From Nocardioides sp. (GTDB lineage Bacteria; Actinomycetota; Actinomycetes; Propionibacteriales; Nocardioidaceae): a stretch of DNA of 43,487 nt. The first letter of the stretch is position 1; every line of letters starts with the position of its first letter. The DNA lies in contig JACJWV010000024.1 in assembly GCA_020636915.1 (NCBI GenBank), positions 1 through 43,487 on the forward strand, in the 5' to 3' direction. The position numbers and the translations under genes are program-made. Of this stretch, positions 7,240 to 14,313 are shown piece by piece. Below the pieces are notes generated by a model, which saw only the letters and a list, made by a program, of their open reading frames with translations, did not search any database and had not been told where the DNA came from.

Positions 7240-8595
7240 GTGAATCGATCAACAACCGCCACGTGGGCGCGGCTGGTGGCAGGTACCGCTGCCCTCGGCT
7301 TCGCACTGGCAGCCTGCGGCAGTGACTCCTCGGACGGCGGGGAAGCTGCGGCGAGCGACAGCCCGTCGGCTTCGGAGTCGAGCCAGGCCACTGACACGTA
7401 CACCAACGACAAGTGCGCCAACAACCAGACCAGCGCCGACAGCTTCCGCGTCGGGGGCATCCTGCCGCTCACCGGCAGCCTCGCCTTCCTCGGCCCGCCG
7501 GAGATCGCGGGCGTCGGTCTGGCGGTCTCGGACGTCAACGCAGCTGGTGGCGTCGACGGCGCCCAGGCCTGCAACGACATCCAGGACTCGGGCGACTCCA
7601 ACGACATGTCGGTCTCGACCGCCTCGGCCGGCACGCTCGTCGCGAGCAAGCCGTCGGTGGTCATCGGCGCCGCGTCGTCCAGCGTCTCGCTGAACGTCGT
7701 CGACACCTTCGCCGACAACAAGATCGTCGAGATCTCGCCGGCCAACACCGCCGTCGACCTCTCCGGCTACTCGCCGTTCTACTTCCGCACCGCTCCGCCG
7801 GACGGCGTCCAGGGCAACGCGCTCGGCACGCTGATCACCACCGACGGCTACACCAAGGTCGGCTTCCTGGTGTTCAACGACACCTACGGCACGGGCCTGC
7901 GCAACGCGGTCCAGGAGACGGTCGAGGCCGCCGGCGGTTCCTGCGTCTACGGCTGCAACGGCAAGGGCCAGGAGTTCCCGCCGGGACAGACCACCTTCTC
8001 CTCCGAGGTCAGCGGCGTGCTCGCCGCCAAGCCGGACGCGATCGTGGTGCTGGCGTTCGACGAGACCAAGTCGATCGTGCCCGAGCTCAAGGCTCAGGGC
8101 TGGGACATGAAGAAGACCTACTTCTCCGACGGCAACACCGCCGACTACAGCGGTGACTTCGCCAAGGGCACGCTGACCGACGCCCAGGGCACCATCCCGG
8201 GCGCCGACCCCGACCAGGCGTTCAAGGACCGGCTCCAGGGCTGGAACCAGGCCGCCAACGGCGAGAAGCTGAAGGACTACTCCTACGGTGCCGAGTCCTA
8301 CGACGCCACCATCCTCGCCGCGCTCGCCGCGGTGAAGGGCGGCGCCACCGACCCGGTGACGATCCAGAAGAACCTGGCTGACGTCTCCGGCGCGACCGAC
8401 GGCGAGGAGTGCACGACGTACGCCGACTGTGTCGCCCTCCTCGAGGACGGCAAGGAGATCCACTACAAGGGTCCCTCGGGCATCGGCCCGTTCGACGACG
8501 AGAACGACCCGTCCTCGGCGTTCGTCGGGATCTACACCTTCGACTCCGCCAACAAGCCGTCGCTGACCAGCACGGTGGAGGGCTCGAAGCAGTGA
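7240..8595 (+). CDS. Branched-chain-amino-acid-type ABC transporter substrate-binding lipoprotein
   Basis: 451 residues. A lipoprotein signal peptide ends in the lipobox ALAAC (lipidated Cys26), followed by a Ser/Ala/Asp linker and then the type I periplasmic-binding fold (Peripla_BP_6) starting at FRVGGILPLTGSLAFLGPPE. FNDTYGTGLRNAVQE is the conserved lobe segment. Such lipoproteins hand ligands to LivHM-type permeases; the ligand could be branched-chain amino acids, amides or urea. The GTG at 7240 is chosen because AAAGG (7227-7231) precedes it by 8 bases. Unlike usual liv operons, this gene faces its own ATPase and permease genes and shares one terminator with them. Confidence 0.92.
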   Translation: MNRSTTATWARLVAGTAALGFALAACGSDSSDGGEAAASDSPSASESSQATDTYTNDKCANNQTSADSFRVGGILPLTGSLAFLGPPEIAGVGLAVSDVNAAGGVDGAQACNDIQDSGDSNDMSVSTASAGTLVASKPSVVIGAASSSVSLNVVDTFADNKIVEISPANTAVDLSGYSPFYFRTAPPDGVQGNALGTLITTDGYTKVGFLVFNDTYGTGLRNAVQETVEAAGGSCVYGCNGKGQEFPPGQTTFSSEVSGVLAAKPDAIVVLAFDETKSIVPELKAQGWDMKKTYFSDGNTADYSGDFAKGTLTDAQGTIPGADPDQAFKDRLQGWNQAANGEKLKDYSYGAESYDATILAALAAVKGGATDPVTIQKNLADVSGATDGEECTTYADCVALLEDGKEIHYKGPSGIGPFDDENDPSSAFVGIYTFDSANKPSLTSTVEGSKQ

Positions 8596-8629
8596 CACCT
8601 CGGGTGGTCTGCTGATCACCCGCAGCAGG

Positions 8630-8667
8630 ACGAAGGGCCCCGGACCTCACGGTCCGGGGCCCTTCGT
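8630..8667. terminator. Bidirectional terminator between binding protein and LivF
   Basis: Perfect 17-bp inverted repeat (arms 8630-8646 and 8651-8667) with loop TCAC. The left arm starts ACGAAGGGCC and the right arm ends GGCCCTTCGT. It lies between convergent genes and can stop transcription from both sides. The same outer sequence recurs in the hairpin at 27251-27280. Confidence 0.9.
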
Positions 8668-8685
8668 ACGTGACGGCAGCGGCTG

Positions 8686-9486
8686 CTAGTGAGGGAGATC
8701 GGTGCGGGCGTCGTCGACGTCCTTGGCCAGCGTCCCCAGGTAGAGCTCGATGACCTTGGGATCGTTGGCGAGCTCGCGGCCGCTGCCGGTGTAGGCGTCG
8801 CGGCCCTGGTCGAGCACGTAGCCGCGGTCGCAGATCTGCAGGCAGCGCCGGGCGTTCTGCTCGACCATGACGACGCAGACACCGGTCTTGTTGATCCGGC
8901 GGGTGCGCAGGAACGTCTCGTCCTGCCGCACCGGCGAGAGACCGGCGGACGGCTCGTCGAGCAGCAGCACGGACGGCTCCATCATCAGCGCCCGCGCCAT
9001 CGCCAAGGACTGCCGCTCTCCGCCGGAGAGCGCGCCGGCGCTCTGGTTGCGGCGGTCGTGGAGGACCGGGAAGAGGTCCCACATGGCGGCGAGCCGCTCC
9101 TGGACCTTCTTGGGCCGCAGGAACAGCCCCATCCGCAGGTTCTCCTCGATCGACAGCGAGGGGAAGACGTTGTTGGTCTGCGGGACGAAGCCCACGCCCA
9201 TCTCCACCAGCTGGTTGGTGCGCAGGTTGGTGATGTCGCGGTCGCCCAGCATCACCGAGCCGGAGTGCACCTTGACCAGGCCGAACATGGCCTTGAGCAG
9301 GGTCGACTTGCCGGCGCCGTTGGGTCCGATGATGCCGATCATCTCCCCCGGGTACGCCGTGAGGCTGCACCCGTTGAGGATGTTCACGCCCGGCAGGTAG
9401 CCCGCGACGACGTCGCGCGCCTCGACCACCGGCCGCTGGGTCGCGGTCGCCGCGTGGGCGCCGCCGGCCTGCTGCTGCTCGCTCAT
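8686..9486 (-). CDS. livF: LivF-type ABC transporter ATP-binding protein
   Basis: 266 residues. Walker A GPNGAGKST, signature LSGGERQ, Walker B VLLLDEPSAGL and the H-loop in VVMVEQNARR (EQN, as usual for LivF) are all present. The first ~20 residues are a low-complexity tail. It powers import of the ligand bound by the lipoprotein at 7240, with LivG. The start overlaps the livG stop by 4 bases (ATGA), so it is the last gene of a tightly coupled operon livH-livM-livG-livF. Confidence 0.93.
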   Translation of the reverse strand: MSEQQQAGGAHAATATQRPVVEARDVVAGYLPGVNILNGCSLTAYPGEMIGIIGPNGAGKSTLLKAMFGLVKVHSGSVMLGDRDITNLRTNQLVEMGVGFVPQTNNVFPSLSIEENLRMGLFLRPKKVQERLAAMWDLFPVLHDRRNQSAGALSGGERQSLAMARALMMEPSVLLLDEPSAGLSPVRQDETFLRTRRINKTGVCVVMVEQNARRCLQICDRGYVLDQGRDAYTGSGRELANDPKVIELYLGTLAKDVDDARTDLPH

Positions 9487-10478
9487 CGCTGTCCTTCCTC
9501 GTGCTCCTCGTGCTCCTCGTGCTCCCGCTCGGCGTCCTCGGCCGCCACCTCCTCGGCCAGCTCCTCCAGGGCCTCGTCGGTCAGCAGGGCGTCGTCGCCC
9601 AGGTCGGTGTCGTGGTGGGCACCGAGGTAGGCGTCGATCACGGCCGGGTCCGACATCACGGTGTCGGCCGAGCCCTCGGCGACCAGACGGCCCTCGGCCA
9701 TCACGGCGACCCAGTCGGAGATGTGGCGCACGACGTGCATGTCGTGCTCCACGAAGAGGACGGTCATGCCCTCGTCGCGCAGCGCCTGGATGTGCCCGAG
9801 CAGCGACTGGGTCAGCGCCGGGTTCACCCCGGCCATCGGCTCGTCGAGCATGATCATCTTCGGGTCGCTCATCAGCGCCCGGGCCATCTCCAGCAGCTTG
9901 CGCTGGCCGCCGGAGAGGCTGCCGGCGTAGTCGTGCTTCTTCTCGTAGAGCTTGAAGCGGGCGAGCAGGTCGTCGGCCTTCTCCTCGTTCGCGCGCTCCT
10001 GGGCCCGCCAGGTGGGGCGGAACATCGACTTGAAGAGGTTCTCCCCGGCCTGTCCCTGCGCGCCGAGCATCATGTTCTCGATCACGGTCATCCGGCTCAG
10101 CGCCTTGGTGAGCTGGAAGGTGCGGACCATGCCGGCCCGCGCGACGCTGGAGGCCGAGGTCTTGTCCAGGGTGCGCCCGTCGAAGGCCCAGTGCGCTCCC
10201 TTGCCGGCCGTGGTGGGACGGTCGAACCCGGTGATCAGGTTGAAGAACGTCGTCTTGCCGGCACCGTTGGGGCCGATCAGCGCCGTGATGATGCCGCGCT
10301 GGACCTCGAGGTGACCCACGTCGACCGCGGTCATGCCGCCGAACTGGCGGACGATGTCGTCGACGACGAGGATCGGGTCCGGCTTGGACGCGCCCGGCGT
10401 CGCCTCGAACCCGCTGACCAGGGCCGCTCGGGCGGCAGGGTCGGCGAGCCGGGACGGGGCGATGGTGTGGTCAGACAT
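9483..10478 (-). CDS. livG: LivG-type ABC transporter ATP-binding protein with acidic His-containing tail
   Basis: 331 residues, about 70 more than a typical LivG. An N-terminal extension of ~35 residues precedes the nucleotide-binding domain (Walker A GPNGAGKTT, signature LSGGQRK, Walker B MIMLDEPMAGV, H-loop VEHD). The normal C-terminus (DPAVIDAYLG) is followed by an acidic tail that ends EHEEHEEHEEGQR, encoded by 9-bp repeats near 9498-9525. The core role is ATP hydrolysis for the LivHM permease; the tail has no known role. It overlaps livM by 8 bases and livF by 4 bases. Confidence 0.93.
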   Translation of the reverse strand: MSDHTIAPSRLADPAARAALVSGFEATPGASKPDPILVVDDIVRQFGGMTAVDVGHLEVQRGIITALIGPNGAGKTTFFNLITGFDRPTTAGKGAHWAFDGRTLDKTSASSVARAGMVRTFQLTKALSRMTVIENMMLGAQGQAGENLFKSMFRPTWRAQERANEEKADDLLARFKLYEKKHDYAGSLSGGQRKLLEMARALMSDPKMIMLDEPMAGVNPALTQSLLGHIQALRDEGMTVLFVEHDMHVVRHISDWVAVMAEGRLVAEGSADTVMSDPAVIDAYLGAHHDTDLGDDALLTDEALEELAEEVAAEDAEREHEEHEEHEEGQR

Positions 10479-11646
10479 CGAAGCGCAGCTCCCTCTTGTT
10501 GCCCAGGATGCCTTGCGGCCGGAAGATCACGAGCAGCATCAGCGCGATGCCGACGACGATGTAGGAGAACTGCGCCGTCTTCTGGTCGGTCAGGATGCTG
10601 TTGGGCACGTAGGCCTGGGACGCCGTCTGGATGAAGATGCGTCCCGCGAAGAACAGCACCGAACCGAGGACGGGCCCGAAGATCGTCGCTGCTCCACCGA
10701 GCAGCAGCGCGGTGTAGCAGAAGAACGTCAGCGAGCGACCCATGGAGTCCGGTTGGACGCTCGCCGGCAGCACGTAGACCATGCCGCCGAGCGCACCGAA
10801 CAGGCCGCCGATGATCAGCGCCTGCATCTTGATCGCGAAGACGTTCTTGCCCAGCGAGCGGATCGCGTCCTCGTCCTCACGGATGCCGCGCAGGAGCCGG
10901 CCCCAGGGGCTGCGCACCAGCAGGTAGGTGATGAAGCAGCACAGCAGCACCAGGGTCCAGGCGATGAACCGCACCCACCAGCCGTTGACGCCGGTGCGCT
11001 GGTTGGCCACCGGGAAGAGGAACAGCAGCAGGAAGAGGCTCCAGAAGACAAGCAGCACCACGAGGCCGTTGCGGGCGACCCCGCTGAACCGGTCGCCGCT
11101 GCGCAGCAGGTAGACCAGCGCAGCGATCGAGGCCAGCGCGAGCAGCCAGCCGATGATGCGCACCCAGGCGGCGCCGTCGGCGACGTCGAGGTAGTTGAAG
11201 GGGAGCAGCGTGAACGAGCCCCCGCCGAAGAAGGACAGGTTCGTGAACGGGTCGCGGTACTGGCTGCCCGGGATGCCCTGCGCGGATCCGGTGAAGTCGG
11301 TCAGCAACGACGATCTGCCGACGTACCTGATGATCTCGGCCGCCGAGATCGTCACGATCGCCAGGTAGTCACCGCGCAGCTTTAGGGTCGGTACGCCGAG
11401 GATCAGCGCGAAGACGAACGCGGCGCCGAAGCCGAGCAGGATGCCCACGACGAACGGCAGGCCGTGCCAGACGGCGATGCCCATGCCGTAGGCGCCGAGC
11501 AGCATGAAGGCCGACTGGCCGATGTTGAGCAGGCCGGTGAAGCCGAAGTGGATGTTGAGGCCGATGACCGCGATCGCGACCGCGGCGGTGCCCGGCGAGA
11601 GCGCCTCGCGCATCATCGCGTTGAGGATCGACTGAATGGTGTCCAT
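10471..11646 (-). CDS. livM: LivM-type branched-chain amino acid ABC permease
   Basis: 391 residues with about ten hydrophobic segments. The BPD_transp_2 signature is visible as FTGLLNIGQSAFMLLGAYGM near the N-terminus and VRSPWGRLLRGIREDEDAIR (the EAA-like cytoplasmic loop that contacts the ATPase), followed by ALGGMVYVLPASVQPDSM. The C-terminus FRPQGILGNKRE is typical for the family. It pairs with LivH to form the membrane channel. The ATG at 11646 lies 13 bases after the livH stop, with GGAAGGA in the gap. Confidence 0.93.
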   Translation of the reverse strand: MDTIQSILNAMMREALSPGTAAVAIAVIGLNIHFGFTGLLNIGQSAFMLLGAYGMGIAVWHGLPFVVGILLGFGAAFVFALILGVPTLKLRGDYLAIVTISAAEIIRYVGRSSLLTDFTGSAQGIPGSQYRDPFTNLSFFGGGSFTLLPFNYLDVADGAAWVRIIGWLLALASIAALVYLLRSGDRFSGVARNGLVVLLVFWSLFLLLFLFPVANQRTGVNGWWVRFIAWTLVLLCCFITYLLVRSPWGRLLRGIREDEDAIRSLGKNVFAIKMQALIIGGLFGALGGMVYVLPASVQPDSMGRSLTFFCYTALLLGGAATIFGPVLGSVLFFAGRIFIQTASQAYVPNSILTDQKTAQFSYIVVGIALMLLVIFRPQGILGNKRELRFDV

Positions 11647-11659
11647 GTCCGTTCCTTCC

Positions 11660-12979
11660 TCAGCCGACCCGCTGCGGCTTGCCGAGCAGGCCCTGGGGCC
11701 GCACCAGCAGGAGCAGGATCAAGATCAGTAGCGCGGTGGCGTACTTGAAGTCGCCCGGCATCCCGAACACCGGCGACAGCTCGACGACCAGGCCGATGAT
11801 CAGCGCGCCGATCAGGGCGCCGAAGGCCGTGCCGAGGCCGCCGAGGGTGACCGCCGCGAAGAGCAGCAGCAGGATCTGCATGCCGGAGTCCCACTTGATG
11901 CCGTTGGTGACCAGGGCGTAGAGCAGCCCCGAGAGGCCGGCGAGGCCCATCGCGACCGTCCACACCAGCCGGATCACCTTGTCGGTGTCGATGCCGGACG
12001 CCGAGGCGAGCGCGGGGTTGTCGGAGACGGCACGCGTCGCGCGACCGATCCTGGTCCGCAGGAGCGCGAAGCCGACGACGGCGAGCACGACGATCGAGAT
12101 CGCCATCGCGACCAGCGACTGGTTGGTGATCGTGACCGGCCCGATCTCGGTGACCGAGGGGTTCTCCTGCTCCACGCGCACGGTCCGCGCGCCGACCAGG
12201 AGCTGGTAGGTGTACTGCATCGCGAGCGACAGCCCGATCGTGACGATCATCATCTGCGTCAGGCCGAGGCCGCGGCGCCGCAGCGGCTGCCAGAGTCCTC
12301 GGTCCTGCGCGTAGCCGGTGAGCGCGCTGAGCAGGACGACGAGGAGCCCGCCGATCCAGATGCCCATCCCGTGCTTGCCGATCAGCCAGTAGCCGAGCAT
12401 GCCGCCCAGCGTCACCTGCTCGGCGTGCGCGAAGTTCGAGAGGCCGGTCGTGCCGTAGATCAGGGAGAGGCCCACCGACGCCAGCGCCAGCAGCAGCCCG
12501 AGCCGCAAGCCGTTCACGCTGCTCTGGAGGAACTCGTCCCACTTGCTCGTCGACGCGTTGTAGTCCTCGGTCCGCACGGTGAGCAACGCGGGCAGGGTGG
12601 CGCCGAACTTCGCCTGGACGGTGACCTCACCGGTGTCGACCACGAGGCCGTCCGGGAGGGTCTTCTCGTCCAGCTTGACGACGTAGGGACCCTCCTTGTC
12701 GACCTGGATGTTCCACTTGCCGGTCTCGCTCGTGGTCACCTCCTGCGTGGCCCCCGACTCGTCGGTGATCGTCAGGGTGACGTCCGGGAGCACGCCTTCG
12801 TCGGTGCGCAGCGTGCCGGCGATGCACGCCTTGTCCGGCCCGGGCAGGCACAGCGTGTCGACCGCACTGGCAGGCGGCGACCCCAGGAGCAGCAGGAGCG
12901 GCGCGAGCAGCATCGCGAGCACGACACCGGCCGCCCCCCTGCGCACGGCCCGCGGACGGGCGAGTGGTCGAGACGTCAA
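11660..12979 (-). CDS. livH: LivH-type ABC permease fused to a secreted N-terminal Ig/carboxypeptidase-regulatory-like domain
   Basis: 439 residues, about 150 more than usual LivH. Residues 1-39 form a signal peptide (Arg-rich start, a Leu-rich core, cleavage after SPPASA). Residues ~40-140 form an extracytoplasmic beta domain, with a Cys pair at 44 and 52 and the pattern VTLTITDESG / TSETGKWNIQV / PYVVKLDEKTLPDG that I read as a CarboxypepD_reg-like or Ig-like fold. The permease starts near residue 153 (VNGLRLGLLLALASVGLSLI) with the TGLSNFAHAEQVTLGGMLGY and RAVSDNPALASASGID segments of the family. The TTG start is supported by GGAGGA 5 bases upstream (12990-12985). First gene of the operon. 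Confidence 0.9.
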   Translation of the reverse strand: MTSRPLARPRAVRRGAAGVVLAMLLAPLLLLLGSPPASAVDTLCLPGPDKACIAGTLRTDEGVLPDVTLTITDESGATQEVTTSETGKWNIQVDKEGPYVVKLDEKTLPDGLVVDTGEVTVQAKFGATLPALLTVRTEDYNASTSKWDEFLQSSVNGLRLGLLLALASVGLSLIYGTTGLSNFAHAEQVTLGGMLGYWLIGKHGMGIWIGGLLVVLLSALTGYAQDRGLWQPLRRRGLGLTQMMIVTIGLSLAMQYTYQLLVGARTVRVEQENPSVTEIGPVTITNQSLVAMAISIVVLAVVGFALLRTRIGRATRAVSDNPALASASGIDTDKVIRLVWTVAMGLAGLSGLLYALVTNGIKWDSGMQILLLLFAAVTLGGLGTAFGALIGALIIGLVVELSPVFGMPGDFKYATALLILILLLLVRPQGLLGKPQRVG

Positions 12980-12984
12980 GACGG

Positions 12985-13026
12985 TCCTCCGATCCAGAAC
13001 CCGGTCCGGGCTCGCACGGCAGTTTA
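12985..13026 (-). promoter_or_regulatory. Promoter and ribosome site of the livHMGF operon
   Basis: TAAACT at 13026-13021 is the best -10 box upstream of livH, which would give a leader of about 35 bases. The strong Shine-Dalgarno GGAGGA (12990-12985) ends 5 bases before the rare TTG start and decides that start. The stretch 13027-13177 up to the pdtaR stop holds only short GGTCGG-rich repeats and no gene. Confidence 0.5.
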
Positions 13027-13177
13027 GAGGTCATGGTGCCTCGAAAGGCCAGATCGTCGTCGGGACCGCGCGCGTCGCGGCCGGGTTTTACCCAAGCGTG
13101 ACCTCGCGGTGACCTGGGACGCGCACCCGGGGTCCGTCCGATCGGCGGGTCGGGAGGTCGGCCGGTCGAGAGGTCGG

Positions 13178-13786
13178 TCAGTCGGCGATGCCGGGACCGT
13201 GGGTGATGACGCCGTCGGCGACCTGGCGCATCGAGAGGCGCAGGTCCATCGCGGTCTTCTGGATCCAGCGGAAGGCCTCGGCCTCGGAGATGTCGAGCTG
13301 CTCCTGGAGCAGGCTCTTGGCGCGATCGACCGCCTTGCGTGTCTCCAGGCGCTCGGTGAGGTCGGCGACCTCGGACTCCAGCAGGGAGAGCTCGGCGAAC
13401 CGGCTGACCGCCATCTCGATCGCCGGCACCAGGTCGGTCCGCGAGAAGGGCTTGACCAGGTAGGCCATCGCGCCGGCGTCACGCGCCCGCTCGACCAGGT
13501 CGCGCTGGGAGAACGCGGTGAGGATGACGACCGGCGCGATCCGCGCGCCGGCGATCCGCTCGGCCGCGGCGATCCCGTCCAGGACGGGCATCTTCACGTC
13601 GAGGATGACCAGGTCCGGCCGCAGCTCCTCGGCGAGCTGCACGGCCGTCTGCCCGTCACCGGCCTGGCCGACCACGTCGTAGCCGTCCTCGGCGAGCATC
13701 TCCGCGAGGTCCATCCGGATGAGCACCTCGTCCTCGGCGATGACGACGCGACGGGTCGCGCTCCCCGGGCTCGGCTGCTCGCTCAC
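13178..13786 (-). CDS. pdtaR: ANTAR-domain response regulator PdtaR (Rv1626-like antiterminator)
   Basis: 202 residues. A receiver domain (VVIAEDEVLIRMDLAEMLAE; phospho-acceptor Asp63 in LVILDVKMPVLDG; Thr90 and Lys112 of the switch) is joined by a short helix to an ANTAR RNA-binding domain (KAVDRAKSLLQEQLDISEAE). This is the organisation of mycobacterial PdtaR, which is phosphorylated by PdtaS and binds ANTAR hairpins in mRNA leaders to prevent termination. No partner kinase is in the window. The GTG start lies 7 bases after TAACCT (13799-13794) without a Shine-Dalgarno, so the transcript is probably leaderless. The proximity to polA and pyk is a common actinobacterial arrangement. Confidence 0.95.
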   Translation of the reverse strand: MSEQPSPGSATRRVVIAEDEVLIRMDLAEMLAEDGYDVVGQAGDGQTAVQLAEELRPDLVILDVKMPVLDGIAAAERIAGARIAPVVILTAFSQRDLVERARDAGAMAYLVKPFSRTDLVPAIEMAVSRFAELSLLESEVADLTERLETRKAVDRAKSLLQEQLDISEAEAFRWIQKTAMDLRLSMRQVADGVITHGPGIAD

Positions 13787-13793
13787 GAGGAGC

Positions 13794-13799
13794 AGGTTA
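13794..13799 (-). promoter_or_regulatory. -10 box of leaderless pdtaR
   Basis: TAACCT on the minus strand, followed after 7 bases by the GTG of pdtaR. It overlaps the last codons of the small upstream ORF, so pdtaR can be transcribed independently of that ORF. Confidence 0.5.
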
Positions 13800-13976
13800 T
13801 CCGGCCTCCGCCGCCCGTCTCGCGGTGGACCGCTCCTCGAGGAACAGCTCGACCTCGTCGCGCTCGACCCGCCGCCGGCTCAGCTCGGTCGTGGCGTGTC
13901 GGGCGTTCGCGACGGCGGCAGCGTGGCTGGCGGCGGCCCACCCCGCAGCCCACGCCCATGCCCACGGCTTCCCCAT
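13797..13976 (-). CDS. Small hypothetical protein (59 aa)
   Basis: 59 residues beginning MGKPWAWAWAAGWAAASHAA, then a charged helix TTELSRRRVERDEVELFLEE. The start has a strong Shine-Dalgarno GGAGGT (13986-13981) 4 bases upstream and a plausible promoter 36 bases further up, which is much better support than a chance ORF would have. The Trp/Ala-rich N-terminus could be a single membrane or amphipathic segment and the rest a coiled coil. Function unknown. Its stop TAA coincides with the pdtaR -10 box. Confidence 0.6.
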   Translation of the reverse strand: MGKPWAWAWAAGWAAASHAAAVANARHATTELSRRRVERDEVELFLEERSTARRAAEAG

Positions 13977-14012
13977 GTCGACCTCCGGTGTCCTCGGCTC
14001 TGCTCGAACCAA

Positions 14013-14041
14013 ACTGTAGTAGATCAATCGTCTTTGGCCAA
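14013..14041 (-). promoter_or_regulatory. Promoter of the 59-aa ORF
   Basis: Minus strand TTGGCC (14041-14036), 17-base spacer, TACAGT (14018-14013). This lies about 36 bases upstream of the small ORF's start and sits in an unusually AT-rich patch of the window. Confidence 0.5.
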
Positions 14042-14042
14042 G

Positions 14043-14071
14043 GTCGACCGTCGATGGCGGTCCGTTAGGGT
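14043..14071 (+). promoter_or_regulatory. Promoter of tRNA-Leu
   Basis: GTCGAC (14043-14048), 17-base spacer, TAGGGT (14066-14071), 14 bases before the tRNA 5' end. The -35 match is weak. Confidence 0.4.
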
Positions 14072-14085
14072 TCTCGCGCAACGTG

Positions 14086-14159
14086 GCCCCGGTATCCCAA
14101 CCGGTAGAGGAAGCGGTCTCAAACACCGTCCAGTGTGGGTTCGAATCCCACCCGGGGCA
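14086..14159 (+). tRNA. tRNA-Leu (anticodon CAA), short variable loop
   Basis: 74 bases. Perfect 7-bp acceptor stem GCCCCGG/CCGGGGC, discriminator A, a 3-bp D stem with the GG dinucleotide in the loop, anticodon stem GCGGT/ACCGT with loop CTCAAAC (anticodon CAA), a 5-base variable region CCAGT, and T arm GTGGG-TTCGAAT-CCCAC. CCA is not encoded. The anticodon reads UUG (Leu). Bacterial tRNA-Leu normally has a long variable arm, so the 5-base variable loop is unusual; A73 fits leucine identity. Confidence 0.9.
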
Positions 14160-14189
14160 CACCACCCGGGGCACCCGTGGCACCCGTGG
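14149..14189 (+). repeat. 9-mer array seeded by the tRNA 3' end
   Basis: The CACCCGGGG of the tRNA T-arm/acceptor (14149-14157) recurs exactly at 14163-14171, directly followed by two copies of CACCCGTGG (14172-14180 and 14181-14189). The 12-mer CACCCGGGGCAC at 14149-14160 is also exactly repeated at 14163-14174. Confidence 0.85.
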
Positions 14190-14200
14190 GGTCGACACCG

Positions 14201-14312
14201 TCGAATCGAGACTTCCGTCAGTCGAGTCGAGACTTCTGGCAGGCGTGGTGGCCACCACTCCCGACTCGATCGACGGAAGTCTCGATTCAAGCGACGGAAG
14301 TCTCGATTCGAC
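14201..14312. repeat. Compound inverted repeat made of paired 21-mers
   Basis: Left arm: two tandem 21-mers, 14201-14221 and 14222-14242 (18 of 21 identical), core TCGAGACTTC. Right arm: two tandem 21-mers, 14271-14291 and 14292-14312 (19 of 21 identical), core GAAGTCTCGA. The outermost arms 14201-14219 and 14293-14311 are perfect 19-base complements. Near the centre is the 14-bp palindrome GTGGTGGCCACCAC (14245-14258). The structure lies between tRNA-Leu and pyk, which converge, so it probably works as a bidirectional terminator; the nested duplications are unusual for one. Confidence 0.9.
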
Positions 14313-14313
14313 G

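Noticed and set aside
13027..13177. Possible ANTAR target hairpin (PdtaR-regulated leader) in the gap between livH and pdtaR
   Set aside because: I could not find the paired hexaloop hairpins expected of ANTAR targets; only short GGTCGG-type repeats are seen.
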